A stretch of 10,537 bases of DNA from an uncultured Burkholderiaceae bacterium (GCA_938022295.1 CALIDR010000239.1:1-10537); one strand, 5' to 3'; shown: positions 1-7,420, counted from the stretch's first letter. Notes: a model not told the origin generated them from the sequence alone. A program made the numbers and translations.

Positions 1-1647
1 GAGGTTGGAGGTCAGCCGCTCGACGGCGTCGGCGCCGCCGTCGCCGGCGGCGAGCGCCTGCACGTCGTCGCGCATGCGCAGCACGGCCTGCATCGCGTCG
101 TCGAGCCCGAGCACGGCGAGCACGCCGCGCATCGCCTGCAGCGGCGCGGTGGCCTGCGCCAGCGCGTCGCGCTGCTCGGGGTCGCGGAAGAAGCGGTCGA
201 TCTGCTTCTCGGCGTCGGCGAGCGAGGCGCGCAGCTCCTGCACGACGCTGCCCATCGTCTGGCGGTCGCTGACCCGGCGGTACAGGTCCTCGATCCAGTC
301 CTCCAGCGGCGGCGCGGCGCGCCCCGAGCGCACGGTCGAGATGCGCTGCGCCAGCCGCCCGATGCGCTCGCGCAGCGTCGGGTGGTCGAAGTCGGCGTCG
401 TCGAGCGACGCCTCGACGTACAGCATGCCGGTGGCGACTTCCATCGCCAGCTCGGGCGACGGCGCCGCCCGCCGCGCGGCGAGGTCGGCCGCCGCGCCGT
501 CCAGCGCGCCGGCCAGCGCCTCGCCGCCGGGGAACAGGCGGCGCAGCGAGTCGCCGACGAGCGCGAACGGTTCGGCGAGCGTGGCCAGGCGGTCGAGCTC
601 GCCGCCGGCCACGGCCGACCAGGCGTCCTTCGCCGCGGCGACGCGCTTGCGCGCCTGGGCGAGCTGCGCCGGGTCGAAGCGGCCGAGCTGCGGCGCTTCG
701 TAGTCGGCGCCGGCGCGGCCGGCGAGCCCGAACGCACGCCGCGCGGCGGCCAGCTTCGGCGTCGTCGCGGTGTCGGCCGCGGGCCCGGCCTGCAGGCAGA
801 AGAACAGCAGGTCGCGCCGCAGGCGCGAGGGCACCGCGCCGCTGCCGGTGGCCGTCGGGTCCGACTCGCACACCCGCAGCAGCGCGAGCAGCCGCGGCAC
901 GAGCCGCTTGCCGTAGACGTTGACCGGCAGCAGGCCGTGCGCCTGGCCCTCGAACACGGCCGCCGCGAGCCGCCACAGCGTGGCCAGCGACGGCATCGGC
1001 TCGCCGTTGCCCAGCGCCGCGAACAGCGCGCTCAGCCGCGCCGGCGCGGTGCCGCGCGGCTGGCGCAGCAACGCCAGCATCTGCGCCTCGACGTCGTCGC
1101 GGAAGCTCTCGTCGACGCTGCGCGTGCCGGCCTGCGGGTCGCCCGGCAGGTCGATCTCGGGCACCTCGTCGTTCCACAGGTCCGACGGGTGCACGCTCGC
1201 GACGCCGGCGAGCTCCTGCACCGCGCGGTACTGCGGGAACAGGGCCATCGGCGACACCTCGCGGCCGGCGAGGCGCCGGGCCACGAAGTCCAGCAGCGCG
1301 AACGACGCCTGCTCGATCGTCTCGACCGCCGCGGCGTCCAGCCGAGACGGCTGGGCGACGAAGCGCTGCACCGCCGCCTCGCTGGCGCGCAGCAGCGCCG
1401 AGGCCGGCGGCTGGCCGATCATGTCGAGCACGCCGGCGGCCTGGTGGATCTGCGCGCGGGCCTGGCGCAGCACCGCCGGATCGACGGCGTCGACGTCGGC
1501 GCCGGCGATCGAGTCCGACTCGCGCAGGTGGCGGCGCAGCGACTTGTGGGCCACCTCGAGCGTGCGCCGCACCTCGTCGTGCACCCACGACAGGGCGCTG
1601 AGGTCGTCGGCGGGCAGCGCGGACGGCGATGCGGCTTCGGGCGTCAT
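1..1647 (-). CDS. chpA: ChpA/PilL-type hybrid chemotaxis histidine kinase, N-terminal part (runs off left edge)
   Basis: The frame opens with ATG at 1647 and stays open to base 1, giving 549 residues of a protein that in this family usually reaches about 2,000. ChpA is the CheA-like kinase of the Pil-Chp system: it autophosphorylates under control of PilJ/PilI and passes phosphate to PilG and PilH, tuning type IV pilus extension and retraction. The part seen is the alpha-helical Hpt-like region. Around residues 67-78 an IHQAAGVLDMIG segment lines up with an Hpt phospho-site, with H68 at the acceptor position but without the usual following Lys. A second Hpt-like helix near 503-514 (LQAMRGVLAVLG) has Gln504 where His would be. 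The segment around 459-484 (RVSDRQTMGS, ending AEKQID) is typical of Burkholderiales ChpA. The kinase, CheW and receiver domains lie outside the window. The start is 13 bases after the pilJ stop, so the two are probably co-transcribed. Identity rests on recalled family similarity plus context. Confidence 0.88.
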   Translation of the reverse strand, partial: MTPEAASPSALPADDLSALSWVHDEVRRTLEVAHKSLRRHLRESDSIAGADVDAVDPAVLRQARAQIHQAAGVLDMIGQPPASALLRASEAAVQRFVAQPSRLDAAAVETIEQASFALLDFVARRLAGREVSPMALFPQYRAVQELAGVASVHPSDLWNDEVPEIDLPGDPQAGTRSVDESFRDDVEAQMLALLRQPRGTAPARLSALFAALGNGEPMPSLATLWRLAAAVFEGQAHGLLPVNVYGKRLVPRLLALLRVCESDPTATGSGAVPSRLRRDLLFFCLQAGPAADTATTPKLAAARRAFGLAGRAGADYEAPQLGRFDPAQLAQARKRVAAAKDAWSAVAGGELDRLATLAEPFALVGDSLRRLFPGGEALAGALDGAAADLAARRAAPSPELAMEVATGMLYVEASLDDADFDHPTLRERIGRLAQRISTVRSGRAAPPLEDWIEDLYRRVSDRQTMGSVVQELRASLADAEKQIDRFFRDPEQRDALAQATAPLQAMRGVLAVLGLDDAMQAVLRMRDDVQALAAGDGGADAVERLTSNL

Positions 1648-1660
1648 CGGGGGCCCCGGC

Positions 1661-3163
1661 TCAGGCGATCTTGAAGCGGGCCACCGACTGGCGCAGCTCC
1701 TCGGCGGTCTTGGACAGCTCGCGCACCATGTTGGCGGTCGAGCGGGTGCCGTCGCCGGTCTGCTCGGTGACGGCGAAGATGTGCTGGATGTTGGTCGCCA
1801 CGACGTTGGCCTGGCGCGCCTCGTTGAGGGCGTCGACCGAGATCGAGGCGATCAGGTCCGACAGCTGGCGCGTCACGCGGTCGATGTCGGCCAGCGCCGC
1901 GCCGGCGGCGTCCGACAGCTTCGCGCCGTCGACCACGCCCTGCGTGCTGCGCTCCATCGCCGCCACGGCGTCGGCGGTGTCGGTCTGGATCGTCTTCACC
2001 AGCGCCGCGATCTGGCGCGTGGCGTCGGCCGAGCGCTCGGCCAGCCGCTGCACCTCCTCGGCGACGACCGAGAAGCCGCGCCCGGCCTCGCCGGCCGAGG
2101 CGGCCTGGATCGCGGCGTTCAGCGCGAGCACGTTGGTCTGCTCGGTGATGTCGGAGATCAGCTCGGTGATCTCGCCGATCTCCTGCGAGCTCTCGCCCAG
2201 GCGCTTGATGCGCTTGGACGTGTCCTGGATCTGCTCGCGGATCTGGTTCATGCCGCCGATCGTGTTCTGCACGGCGGTCAGGCCCGTCTCGGCGGCCTTC
2301 AGCGAGCGCTTGGCGACCTCGGCGGTCTGCTGCGCCTGCGACGACACGTCGTTGATCCGCCCGGCCATCTGCAGCACCGACTCGCCGGTGGCGCGGATCT
2401 CGCGCAGCTGTTCGGTCGACGCCGCCAGCAGCTCGATCGAGTTGGCCTCGACCTGCTCCGTCGTCTCGGTCACGCGGTTGGCCGTGGCCTGCACCTGCGC
2501 GACGAGGTTGCGCAGCTCCTCGACGGTGTAGTTGACCGAGTCGGCGATCGCGCCGGTGATGTCCTCGGTGACGGTGGCCTGCTGCGTCAGGTCGCCCTCG
2601 GCGACGGCCTGCAGCTCGTTCATCAGGCGCAGGATCGCGGCCTGGTTGGCGTCGTTGACGCGCTTGGCCTCGAGCTCCTGGCGCTCGGCCTCGAGCCGCT
2701 GCTGCTGCGCCTGCTGCGCGCGCTGCGCCTGGTCGCCGACGACGAGCCGCACGACGCCGAACGCGCCGCCGAGCAGCGCCAGCGCGCCGCCGGCTGCCAG
2801 CGCCAGCGGCAGCCCGCCGAGGTCGCCCATCACGATGCCGGCGGCCAGCGCCGCGACGCCGAGCGCGCCCAGGCCGATCAGCAGCTGCTGGCGGCGTGCC
2901 ACCGACGCCGGGCTCGCGGCCGCGGCCGCGGGCAAGGGCCCGTCGCCTACCGCCGGGGCGCTCGCGAAGTCGCCGGCGAGCTCCGACGGCGACGCTTCCG
3001 TGATCAGCGACGACGCCCCGGCGTCGCGGCCGGCGCCGGCGGGCGCCAGCGTCGAGCCGCCGAAGTCGTCGTCGTAGCCGTATCCGCGGCCGGCCGGCGC
3101 GGCGGCCGACAGCGCCGGGGCCGGCCGGGGGGACGGGCTCTTGACTCGGTCCAGGATGTTCAT
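1661..3163 (-). CDS. pilJ: PilJ-type methyl-accepting chemotaxis receptor of the type IV pilus system, short form
   Basis: 500 residues. PilJ is the membrane receptor of the Pil-Chp pathway; its cytoplasmic hairpin docks the adaptor PilI and the kinase ChpA. In order: a flexible Pro/Ala/Gly-rich cytoplasmic N-terminus (1-90); two hydrophobic segments at about 93-112 and 117-142, separated only by a turn near GDLGG; a charged Gln/Glu/Arg-rich linker with HAMP-like character (about 143-200); a long helical signalling domain with the MCP hairpin tip at about 338-371 ([20 protein letters not shown], then [11 protein letters not shown]); and the family ending SVARFKIA. The signalling half matches Burkholderiales PilJ closely. 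Usual PilJ proteins are near 680-750 residues and carry about 250-280 periplasmic residues with PilJ domains between the membrane helices; these are absent here. The start has a GAGAGA ribosome-binding site a few bases upstream (3169-3175). It lies between pilI and chpA. It may sense a membrane or cytoplasmic cue rather than a periplasmic pilin contact; that is inference. Confidence 0.9.
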   Translation of the reverse strand: MNILDRVKSPSPRPAPALSAAAPAGRGYGYDDDFGGSTLAPAGAGRDAGASSLITEASPSELAGDFASAPAVGDGPLPAAAAASPASVARRQQLLIGLGALGVAALAAGIVMGDLGGLPLALAAGGALALLGGAFGVVRLVVGDQAQRAQQAQQQRLEAERQELEAKRVNDANQAAILRLMNELQAVAEGDLTQQATVTEDITGAIADSVNYTVEELRNLVAQVQATANRVTETTEQVEANSIELLAASTEQLREIRATGESVLQMAGRINDVSSQAQQTAEVAKRSLKAAETGLTAVQNTIGGMNQIREQIQDTSKRIKRLGESSQEIGEITELISDITEQTNVLALNAAIQAASAGEAGRGFSVVAEEVQRLAERSADATRQIAALVKTIQTDTADAVAAMERSTQGVVDGAKLSDAAGAALADIDRVTRQLSDLIASISVDALNEARQANVVATNIQHIFAVTEQTGDGTRSTANMVRELSKTAEELRQSVARFKIA

Positions 3164-3232
3164 CGCGTTCTCTCTCGCGTCAGGCGTGGGGTTCGGGGGT
3201 GGCGCGCGGGGCGGGGCGGCGCGGCGGCGGGG

Positions 3233-3769
3233 TCAGCGGCCGACGAGCAGGAACCGCTCGTCCTCGGCCAGCGCGGCGGGCAGGATCTCCTGCCACCAGC
3301 GGCCTTCGGCGTCCTGCAGCACGGCGCCGGCGAACGGCGGCCGTTCCTCGCCGCCGGTGCCGGCCACCGGCTGCAGCTGCTCGGCGCTGCGCAGGCCCGC
3401 CAGGCGGTCGACCAGCAGCGCGGCGTTGACGCCGGCGCGGGCGGCCAGCGCGACGACGCGCGCCTGCTCGCGGGCGGCCTCGGGCAGCGGGGCCGTCGCC
3501 AGGCCGAGGAACTGCGCCAGGTCGACGACGGCGAACAGGTTGCCGCGCAGGTTCGCCACGCCGGCGAACCACGCCGCCGTGTGCGGCACCGGCAGCAGCG
3601 GCGGCACCGGAAAGATCTCGCCGGCCTGGTCGAGCGGGAACAGCAGCCCGTGGCCGCGGCACTCGACGGCCAGCCACGACGAAGCCCGCGGCTGCGTCTG
3701 CGCCGAGCGCAGGCGCTCGGCCAGTCGCGTCTGCAAAGCCCGCAGGGCTTCCTTGTCGGCCATGTTCAT
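3233..3769 (-). CDS. pilI: PilI, CheW-like adaptor of the twitching-motility chemosensory system
   Basis: 178 residues forming a single CheW-type beta-barrel domain, which couples the receptor PilJ to the kinase ChpA in the cytoplasmic signalling array. Visible features are an N-terminal helix (1-25), a strand start near SWLAVECRGHGLLFPLDQ (31-48), and the family signature GVANLRG (70-76) followed by LFAVVDLAQFLG (78-89), which is the CheW pattern of Gly-x-x-Asn-Leu-Arg-Gly then Val-Val-Asp-Leu. A later hydrophobic strand around 115-125 (NAALLVDRLAGL) also fits. The start at 3769 (MNM) is preceded by GGTGAG at a workable distance; Met3 is an alternative start. It lies 12 bases downstream of pilH and 69 bases before pilJ. 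A CheW-only gene between a CheY-like gene and a PilJ receptor is PilI by position. Sequence similarity among CheW paralogues alone would not separate it from CheW. Confidence 0.88.
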   Translation of the reverse strand: MNMADKEALRALQTRLAERLRSAQTQPRASSWLAVECRGHGLLFPLDQAGEIFPVPPLLPVPHTAAWFAGVANLRGNLFAVVDLAQFLGLATAPLPEAAREQARVVALAARAGVNAALLVDRLAGLRSAEQLQPVAGTGGEERPPFAGAVLQDAEGRWWQEILPAALAEDERFLLVGR

Positions 3770-3781
3770 TCGCTCACCGCT

Positions 3782-4147
3782 TCAGCCGAGGGCCCGGATC
3801 TTGGCGATCAGCTCGCCGGCGTCGATGGGCTTGACGACGTAGTCGCGCGCGCCCTGGCGCATGCCCCAGACCTTGTCGGTCTCCTGGTTCTTGCTCGTGC
3901 ACATGATCACCGGCACGTCGGCGTAGCGCGGGTCGCGCGTGATCGCGCGCGTGAGCTGGAAGCCGTTGAGGCCGGGCATCACGACGTCCATCAGGATCAG
4001 GTCGGGCCGCTCCTCGGCCAGGCGCCGGTGCGCGTCGTCGCCGTTCTGCGCCGTGCGCACCTGGAAGCCCGCGCGCCCGAGCACGTCGGACAGGTGGTGC
4101 AGTTCGGTCTTCGAGTCGTCGACCACCAGGATCTTGCGTATCGTCAT
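3782..4147 (-). CDS. pilH: PilH, CheY-like response regulator of twitching motility
   Basis: 121 residues, one receiver domain and no output domain. It accepts phosphate from ChpA and in the known Pil-Chp pathway acts opposite to, or as a phosphate sink beside, PilG in setting pilus retraction and cAMP level. Receiver residues are all present: acidic pair D10/D11 in ILVVDDS, phospho-acceptor D54 in LILMDVVMPGLNG, switch T84 in MCTSKN, and K107 in VVKPID. The sequence DPRYADVPVIMCTSKNQETD (72-91) is typical of PilH. The ATG at 4147 follows a GAGAGA ribosome-binding site within the 12-mer CGAGAGAGAACG (4152-4163, minus strand), which also precedes pilJ. It is 61 bases downstream of pilG and 12 before pilI. 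The choice of PilH over PilG rests on gene order and on the match of its N-terminus to PilH-type proteins. Confidence 0.9.
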   Translation of the reverse strand: MTIRKILVVDDSKTELHHLSDVLGRAGFQVRTAQNGDDAHRRLAEERPDLILMDVVMPGLNGFQLTRAITRDPRYADVPVIMCTSKNQETDKVWGMRQGARDYVVKPIDAGELIAKIRALG

Positions 4148-4208
4148 CGCTCGTTCTCTCTCGGTCGTTCGCGGCCGCGCCGGCGGGGATCGCGCGCGGC
4201 GGGGCGGC

Positions 4209-4613
4209 TCAGGCCGGCTGGCGGCGGTGCTGCTCGACGGCGCGCAGCAGCTGTTCCTTGGTGAACGGCTTGGTCAGGTAGTCCTGCGAGCCGACCATGC
4301 GCCCGCGCGCCTTGTCGAACAGGCCGTCCTTGGACGACAGCATGATCACCGGCACGTCGGCGAAGCGCGGGTTGCGCTTGATGATGGCGCAGGTCTGGTA
4401 GCCGTCCAGCCGCGGCATCAGGATGTCGCAGAAGATCAGCTCGGGGTCGTGGTCGTTGATCTTGGCCAGGGCGTCGAAGCCGTCCTCGGCGAGCAGGACG
4501 TCGAACCCCCCCTGGCGCAGGAAGATCTCGGCGCTGCGGCGGATCGTGTTGCTGTCGTCGATGACCAGCACCCTCGTTCCACCCCGCGCGGAGTCCGCGA
4601 TTTCGTCACTCAC
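4209..4613 (-). CDS. pilG: PilG, CheY-like response regulator of twitching motility
   Basis: 134 residues, a stand-alone receiver domain with a short N-terminal extension (1-12). PilG is the output regulator of the Pil-Chp pathway; when phosphorylated by ChpA it promotes pilus extension and twitching. Receiver residues are complete: D19/D20 in VLVIDDSNTIRRS, phospho-acceptor D63 in LIFCDILMPRLDGY, Ser93 in MLSSKD as the switch hydroxyl, and K115 in LTKPF. The NTIRRSAEIFLRQ helix (22-34) is characteristic of PilG/PilR-type single receivers. The start is GTG at 4613. AGGAG lies at 4622-4626 (minus strand) with an 8-base gap, and this site decides the start; no ATG gives a better fit. It is the first gene of the cluster. 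Confidence 0.9.
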   Translation of the reverse strand: MSDEIADSARGGTRVLVIDDSNTIRRSAEIFLRQGGFDVLLAEDGFDALAKINDHDPELIFCDILMPRLDGYQTCAIIKRNPRFADVPVIMLSSKDGLFDKARGRMVGSQDYLTKPFTKEQLLRAVEQHRRQPA

Positions 4614-4775
4614 GACGGATTCTCCTCAACGACATGCCGAACCAGCATCGGACCGAACGGTCGTGAGCTTGATCATCGGCCGGCGAGTGCCCGCGTGAAG
4701 CCGCCATTTGCGCCAAAAAAGGCGCGCAAACCGGGCGTGCGTGCCCGCCGCAGCCGGTGGCGGGCCCGACGACGG
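4614..4775. promoter_or_regulatory. pilG leader and rubredoxin-pilG spacer
   Basis: 162 bases between the rubredoxin stop and the pilG start; both flanking genes are on the minus strand. It should hold the pil operon promoter, since the spacing is larger than any gap inside the operon, but I find no convincing -35/-10 pair. It contains the pilG ribosome-binding site (AGGAG, 4622-4626), a 12-base near-palindrome GACCGAACGGTC (4651-4662) that sits in the probable leader, and the inverted repeat listed separately at 4707-4730. No coding signal is visible here. Confidence 0.4.
4707..4730. repeat. Inverted repeat with an A6/T6 loop between rubredoxin and pilG
   Basis: TTTGCGC (4707-4713) and GCGCAAA (4724-4730) are perfect 7-base arms around a 10-base loop that contains six A on the plus strand. 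The U tract, read on the minus strand, is in the loop rather than after the stem, so this is not a standard intrinsic terminator. It could still mark the end of rubredoxin transcription or be a protein-binding site. Confidence 0.4.
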
Positions 4776-4949
4776 TCAGATCTGGACCATCTCGAAGTCT
4801 TCCTTGCGCGCGCCGCATTCCGGACAGGTCCAGTTCATCGGCACGTCGGCCCAGCGCGTGCCCGCGGCGATGCCGTGCTCCGGGTCGCCGACCGCCTCGT
4901 CGTAGATCCAACCGCAGATCAGGCACATGTAGGTCTTGGGTTCGCTCAC
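4776..4949 (-). CDS. Rubredoxin
   Basis: 57 residues. Rubredoxins are small cytoplasmic one-electron carriers with a single iron held by four cysteines. Both CxxCG knuckles are present: C9-x2-C12-G ([11 protein letters not shown], 8-18) and C42-x2-C45-G ([13 protein letters not shown], 40-52). The conserved aromatic core W14, Y16 and W40 and the stretch AGTRWADVP (29-37) are also there, and the length is normal. I use GTG at 4949, which gives an N-terminus MSEPKTYM of the usual length. An ATG at 4928 would start only two residues before the first cysteine. Neither start has a clear Shine-Dalgarno sequence. In Burkholderiales a rubredoxin gene commonly sits divergent to a ThiD-like kinase gene followed by hemL, as here. 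Its electron partner cannot be told from this window. Confidence 0.93.
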   Translation of the reverse strand: MSEPKTYMCLICGWIYDEAVGDPEHGIAAGTRWADVPMNWTCPECGARKEDFEMVQI

Positions 4950-5097
4950 GGTGGCTGGGCAGTCACTACAATGATTTTTCGATTGTATGCATCGGGGTGG
5001 CGGCGCCCGCGTGGCCGCGCGGCAGGCGCCGCCGCCTCGGCCAGCCCCGCCGCAGGCGGCAACGCCCGCAGCCCCGAGACCCCGCCGGACCGCCGCC
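4950..5097. promoter_or_regulatory. Divergent rubredoxin / thiD-like intergenic region with paired -10-like boxes
   Basis: TACAAT at 4967-4972 and its mirror ATTGTA at 4982-4987 form a perfect 6-base inverted repeat with a 9-base spacer. This is an AT-rich island in otherwise GC-rich DNA. Each half is one mismatch from the -10 consensus on its own strand: the plus copy would serve the kinase gene and the minus copy the rubredoxin gene. No good -35 box is visible on either side. The remaining stretch to 5097 is GC-rich, with no Shine-Dalgarno before the ATG at 5098. Confidence 0.4.
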
Positions 5098-6048
5098 ATG
5101 ACTCCCGAGCCCACCCCGTCTGGCAACTCCCCCGACACCGACACCGACGGCCAGGCGCCGGCCAGCGTGCTCAGCTTCAACGCCGGCGACCCCAGCGGCG
5201 CCGGCGGCAGCAGCGGCGACATCACGACGATCGCCGCGATGGGCGCGCACCCGCTGCCGGTGCTCACCGGCATCCTGATGCGCGACACGGCCGAGGTCTT
5301 CGGCCACCACGTGCTCGATCCCGACGTCGTCGCCGAGCAGGCGCGCAGCATCCTGCAGGACGTGACGATGGCCGCCGTCAAGGTCGGCTTCCTCGGCAGC
5401 GCCGAGATCGTCGGCGCGGTGGCCGAGATCCTGTCCGACTACCCCGACGTGCCGGTCGTGGCCTACATGCCGGCGCTCGGCTGGATGGGCGACGACGAGG
5501 CGCAGGCCTACAGCGACGCGTTCCGCGACCTCGTGCTGCCGGCCACCGAGGTGCTGGTGGGCAACCACAAGACGCTGACCGACTTCCTGCTGCCCGACTG
5601 GGACAGCGAGCGCCCGCCCTCGGCACGCGAGCTCGCCGTGGCCGCCGGCGAGCACGGCACGCGCCACGTGCTGGTCACCGGCATCATGCTGCCGTCCAAG
5701 GGCAGCGAGCAGTACATCGACAACGTGCTCGCCTCGCCGCAGGGCGCGATCACCGGCGAGAAGTTCGAGCTGTTCGAGACCTCGTTCGTCGGCGCCGGCG
5801 ACACGCTGTCGGCCGCGCTGGCGGCGCTGCTCGCCTCGGGTGCCGACCTGCCGGCCGCCGTCGGCGAGGCGCTGTCGTTCCTCGACCAGAGCCTGGACGC
5901 GGGCTTCCGCCCCGGCATGGGCAACGTCGTGCCCGACCGCTTCTTCTGGGCCCTGCCGCCCGCCGAGGAGGAAGGCGGCGGCGACGGCGGCAACGAGCCC
6001 GAGCCCCCGCCCGAGGAACCGAAGCCGGTGTCGCGGCGGATCCACTGA
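5098..6048 (+). CDS. ThiD-like hydroxymethylpyrimidine/phosphomethylpyrimidine kinase (ribokinase fold), substrate unproven
   Basis: 316 residues, of the ThiD/PdxK branch of ribokinase-like kinases. ThiD phosphorylates HMP to HMP-P and HMP-PP for thiamine synthesis in the cytoplasm. Visible: a non-conserved N-terminus (1-23), the first-strand and substrate-loop region [20 protein letters not shown] (24-43), [10 protein letters not shown] (92-101) matching the ThiD 'KxGMLG' strand, DVPVVAYMP (117-125) where ThiD has its 'DPV' motif, LVGNH (154-158) where ThiD has 'LTPN', and the catalytic/anion-hole loop [19 protein letters not shown] (230-248). In classical ThiD that loop reads GTGCTLSAA; here the Cys is Asp235, as in ribokinases. 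The C-terminus (about 289-311) is an acidic, Gly/Pro-rich tail. The start is the ATG at 5098; the upstream in-frame stretch is low-complexity. I recall similar divergent proteins beside rubredoxin and hemL in Burkholderiales, so it is probably a distinct clade. The kinase call is firm; the HMP specificity is not. Confidence 0.8.
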   Translation: MTPEPTPSGNSPDTDTDGQAPASVLSFNAGDPSGAGGSSGDITTIAAMGAHPLPVLTGILMRDTAEVFGHHVLDPDVVAEQARSILQDVTMAAVKVGFLGSAEIVGAVAEILSDYPDVPVVAYMPALGWMGDDEAQAYSDAFRDLVLPATEVLVGNHKTLTDFLLPDWDSERPPSARELAVAAGEHGTRHVLVTGIMLPSKGSEQYIDNVLASPQGAITGEKFELFETSFVGAGDTLSAALAALLASGADLPAAVGEALSFLDQSLDAGFRPGMGNVVPDRFFWALPPAEEEGGGDGGNEPEPPPEEPKPVSRRIH

Positions 6049-6133
6049 CCATTCACCACACCCGCACGCCCGCCTTCGGCCGCCGCCCGGCGAGGTGGCG
6101 GTCCACGGCAACGGGCGGCGGGGTGCCTGCCAG
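6049..6133 (+). promoter_or_regulatory. thiD-like / hemL spacer with weak hemL ribosome-binding site
   Basis: 85 bases between the kinase stop and hemL. It is GC-rich, with a possible CCGCC/GGCGG stem in the middle. The only Shine-Dalgarno-like sequence is the GGGGT around 6119-6124, ahead of the ATG at 6134. Read-through from the kinase gene is plausible; no separate promoter is visible. Confidence 0.3.
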
Positions 6134-7420
6134 ATGAACAACGCCGAACTCTTCGCCCGCGCGCAGCGCGTCATCCCCGGCGGCGTGAATTCGCCGGTGC
6201 GCGCCTTCCGCGCCGTTGGCGGCACGCCGCGCTTCATCGCTCGCGCGCAGGGCCCGTACCTGTGGGACGCCGAGGGCCGGCGCTACGTCGACTACATCGG
6301 CTCGTGGGGCCCGATGATCCTCGGCCACGGCCACCCGGCCGTGCTCGAGGCCGTGCAGCGCGCCGCCGCCGACGGCTTCAGCTTCGGTGCGCCGACCGAG
6401 CGCGAGGTCCAGCTCGCCGAGGCGATCATCGCCCGCGTGCCGAGCGTCGAGCAGGTGCGGCTCGTCTCCAGCGGCACCGAGGCGGCGATGAGCGCCCTGC
6501 GCCTGGCGCGCGGCGCCACCGGGCGGCCGATGATCGTCAAGTTCGAGGGCTGCTACCACGGCCACGCCGACGCGCTGCTCGTCAAGGCCGGCTCGGGCCT
6601 GGCCACGTTCGGCCACCCGACGAGCGCCGGCGTGCCGGCCGAAGTCGTGCAGCACACGCTGGTGCTCGAGTACAACAACCTCGCCCAGCTCGACGAGGCC
6701 TTCAAGGTCCACGGCGAGCGCATCGCCTGCGTGATGGTCGAGCCGATCGCCGGCAACATGAACTTCGTGCGCGCGAGCGTGCCGTTCATGGCGCGGCTGC
6801 GCGAGCTGTGCACCAGGCACGGCGCGCTGCTCGTGTTCGACGAGGTGATGACGGGCTTTCGCGTCGCGCTCGGCGGCGCGCAGAGCCTGTACGCCCGGCA
6901 CATCCCCGGCTTCGCGCCCGACATGAGCGTGTTCGGCAAGGTGATCGGCGGCGGTATGCCGCTGGCGGCGTTCGGCGGCCCGCGCCGCATCATGGAGCAG
7001 CTCGCCCCGCTCGGCCCCGTCTACCAGGCCGGCACGCTGAGCGGCAACCCCGTGGCCACCGCCTGCGGCCTGGCGACGCTGGCTGAGATCTCCAAGCCCG
7101 GCTTCTTCGACGCGCTGGCGAGGAAGACGCAGGCGCTCGTGCAGGGCCTGCTCGCCGCCGCGCGCGAGGCCGGCGTGCCGATGGCCGGCGACAGCGAAGG
7201 CGGCATGTTCGGCTTCTTCTTCGCCGGCCACCTGCCGCAGAACTACGGCGCCGTGATGGCCACCGACAAGGAGCGCTTCAACCGCTTCTTCCACGCCATG
7301 CTCGAGCGTGGCGTGTACCTCGCGCCGGCGCTGTACGAAGCCGGCTTCGTCAGCGCGGCGCACGGCGACGACGACATCGCGGCGACGGTGGCAGCGGCGC
7401 GCGAGGCGCTGCGGGCCTGA
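6134..7420 (+). CDS. hemL: Glutamate-1-semialdehyde 2,1-aminomutase (HemL)
   Basis: 428 residues, the normal length for the family. This PLP enzyme converts glutamate-1-semialdehyde to 5-aminolevulinate, the last step of the C5 route to haem and other tetrapyrroles, in the cytoplasm. Landmarks: [15 protein letters not shown] (16-30), the signature of the family N-terminus; [16 protein letters not shown] (53-68); SSGTEA (112-117), which contacts the cofactor phosphate; [10 protein letters not shown] (137-146); FDEVMTGFR (235-243) with D236 for the pyridine nitrogen; [10 protein letters not shown] (267-276) with the Schiff-base Lys269; and [10 protein letters not shown] (297-306). The C-terminus is complete ([10 protein letters not shown], then a DDD-containing end). 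The ATG at 6134 is chosen because [17 protein letters not shown] fits the family start. Use of the C5 route while lacking an ALA synthase is typical of most proteobacteria outside the alpha class. No truncation or odd residue is seen. Confidence 0.97.
   Translation: MNNAELFARAQRVIPGGVNSPVRAFRAVGGTPRFIARAQGPYLWDAEGRRYVDYIGSWGPMILGHGHPAVLEAVQRAAADGFSFGAPTEREVQLAEAIIARVPSVEQVRLVSSGTEAAMSALRLARGATGRPMIVKFEGCYHGHADALLVKAGSGLATFGHPTSAGVPAEVVQHTLVLEYNNLAQLDEAFKVHGERIACVMVEPIAGNMNFVRASVPFMARLRELCTRHGALLVFDEVMTGFRVALGGAQSLYARHIPGFAPDMSVFGKVIGGGMPLAAFGGPRRIMEQLAPLGPVYQAGTLSGNPVATACGLATLAEISKPGFFDALARKTQALVQGLLAAAREAGVPMAGDSEGGMFGFFFAGHLPQNYGAVMATDKERFNRFFHAMLERGVYLAPALYEAGFVSAAHGDDDIAATVAAAREALRA

Noticed and set aside
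920..4264. Very long open frame on the plus strand across the whole pil cluster.
   Set aside because: It is the antisense shadow of chpA-pilJ-pilI-pilH, kept open by high third-position GC. The translation is Arg/Ala/Gly-rich with no known domain, while the minus strand carries clear families throughout.
4980..5097. TPP riboswitch ahead of the ThiD-like gene.
   Set aside because: The leader is short and GC-rich, and I see none of the conserved TPP-aptamer sequence elements (such as CUGAGA).
4776..5381. Rubredoxin as the C-terminal domain of a 201-residue fusion protein.
   Set aside because: The upstream extension in this frame overlaps the kinase gene antisense and resembles nothing known. 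The rubredoxin is complete from GTG 4949 at normal length.
4966..6237. Minus-strand open frame antisense to the ThiD-like kinase.
   Set aside because: Low-complexity Arg/Gly/Val-rich translation without motifs; the plus-strand kinase explains the interval.
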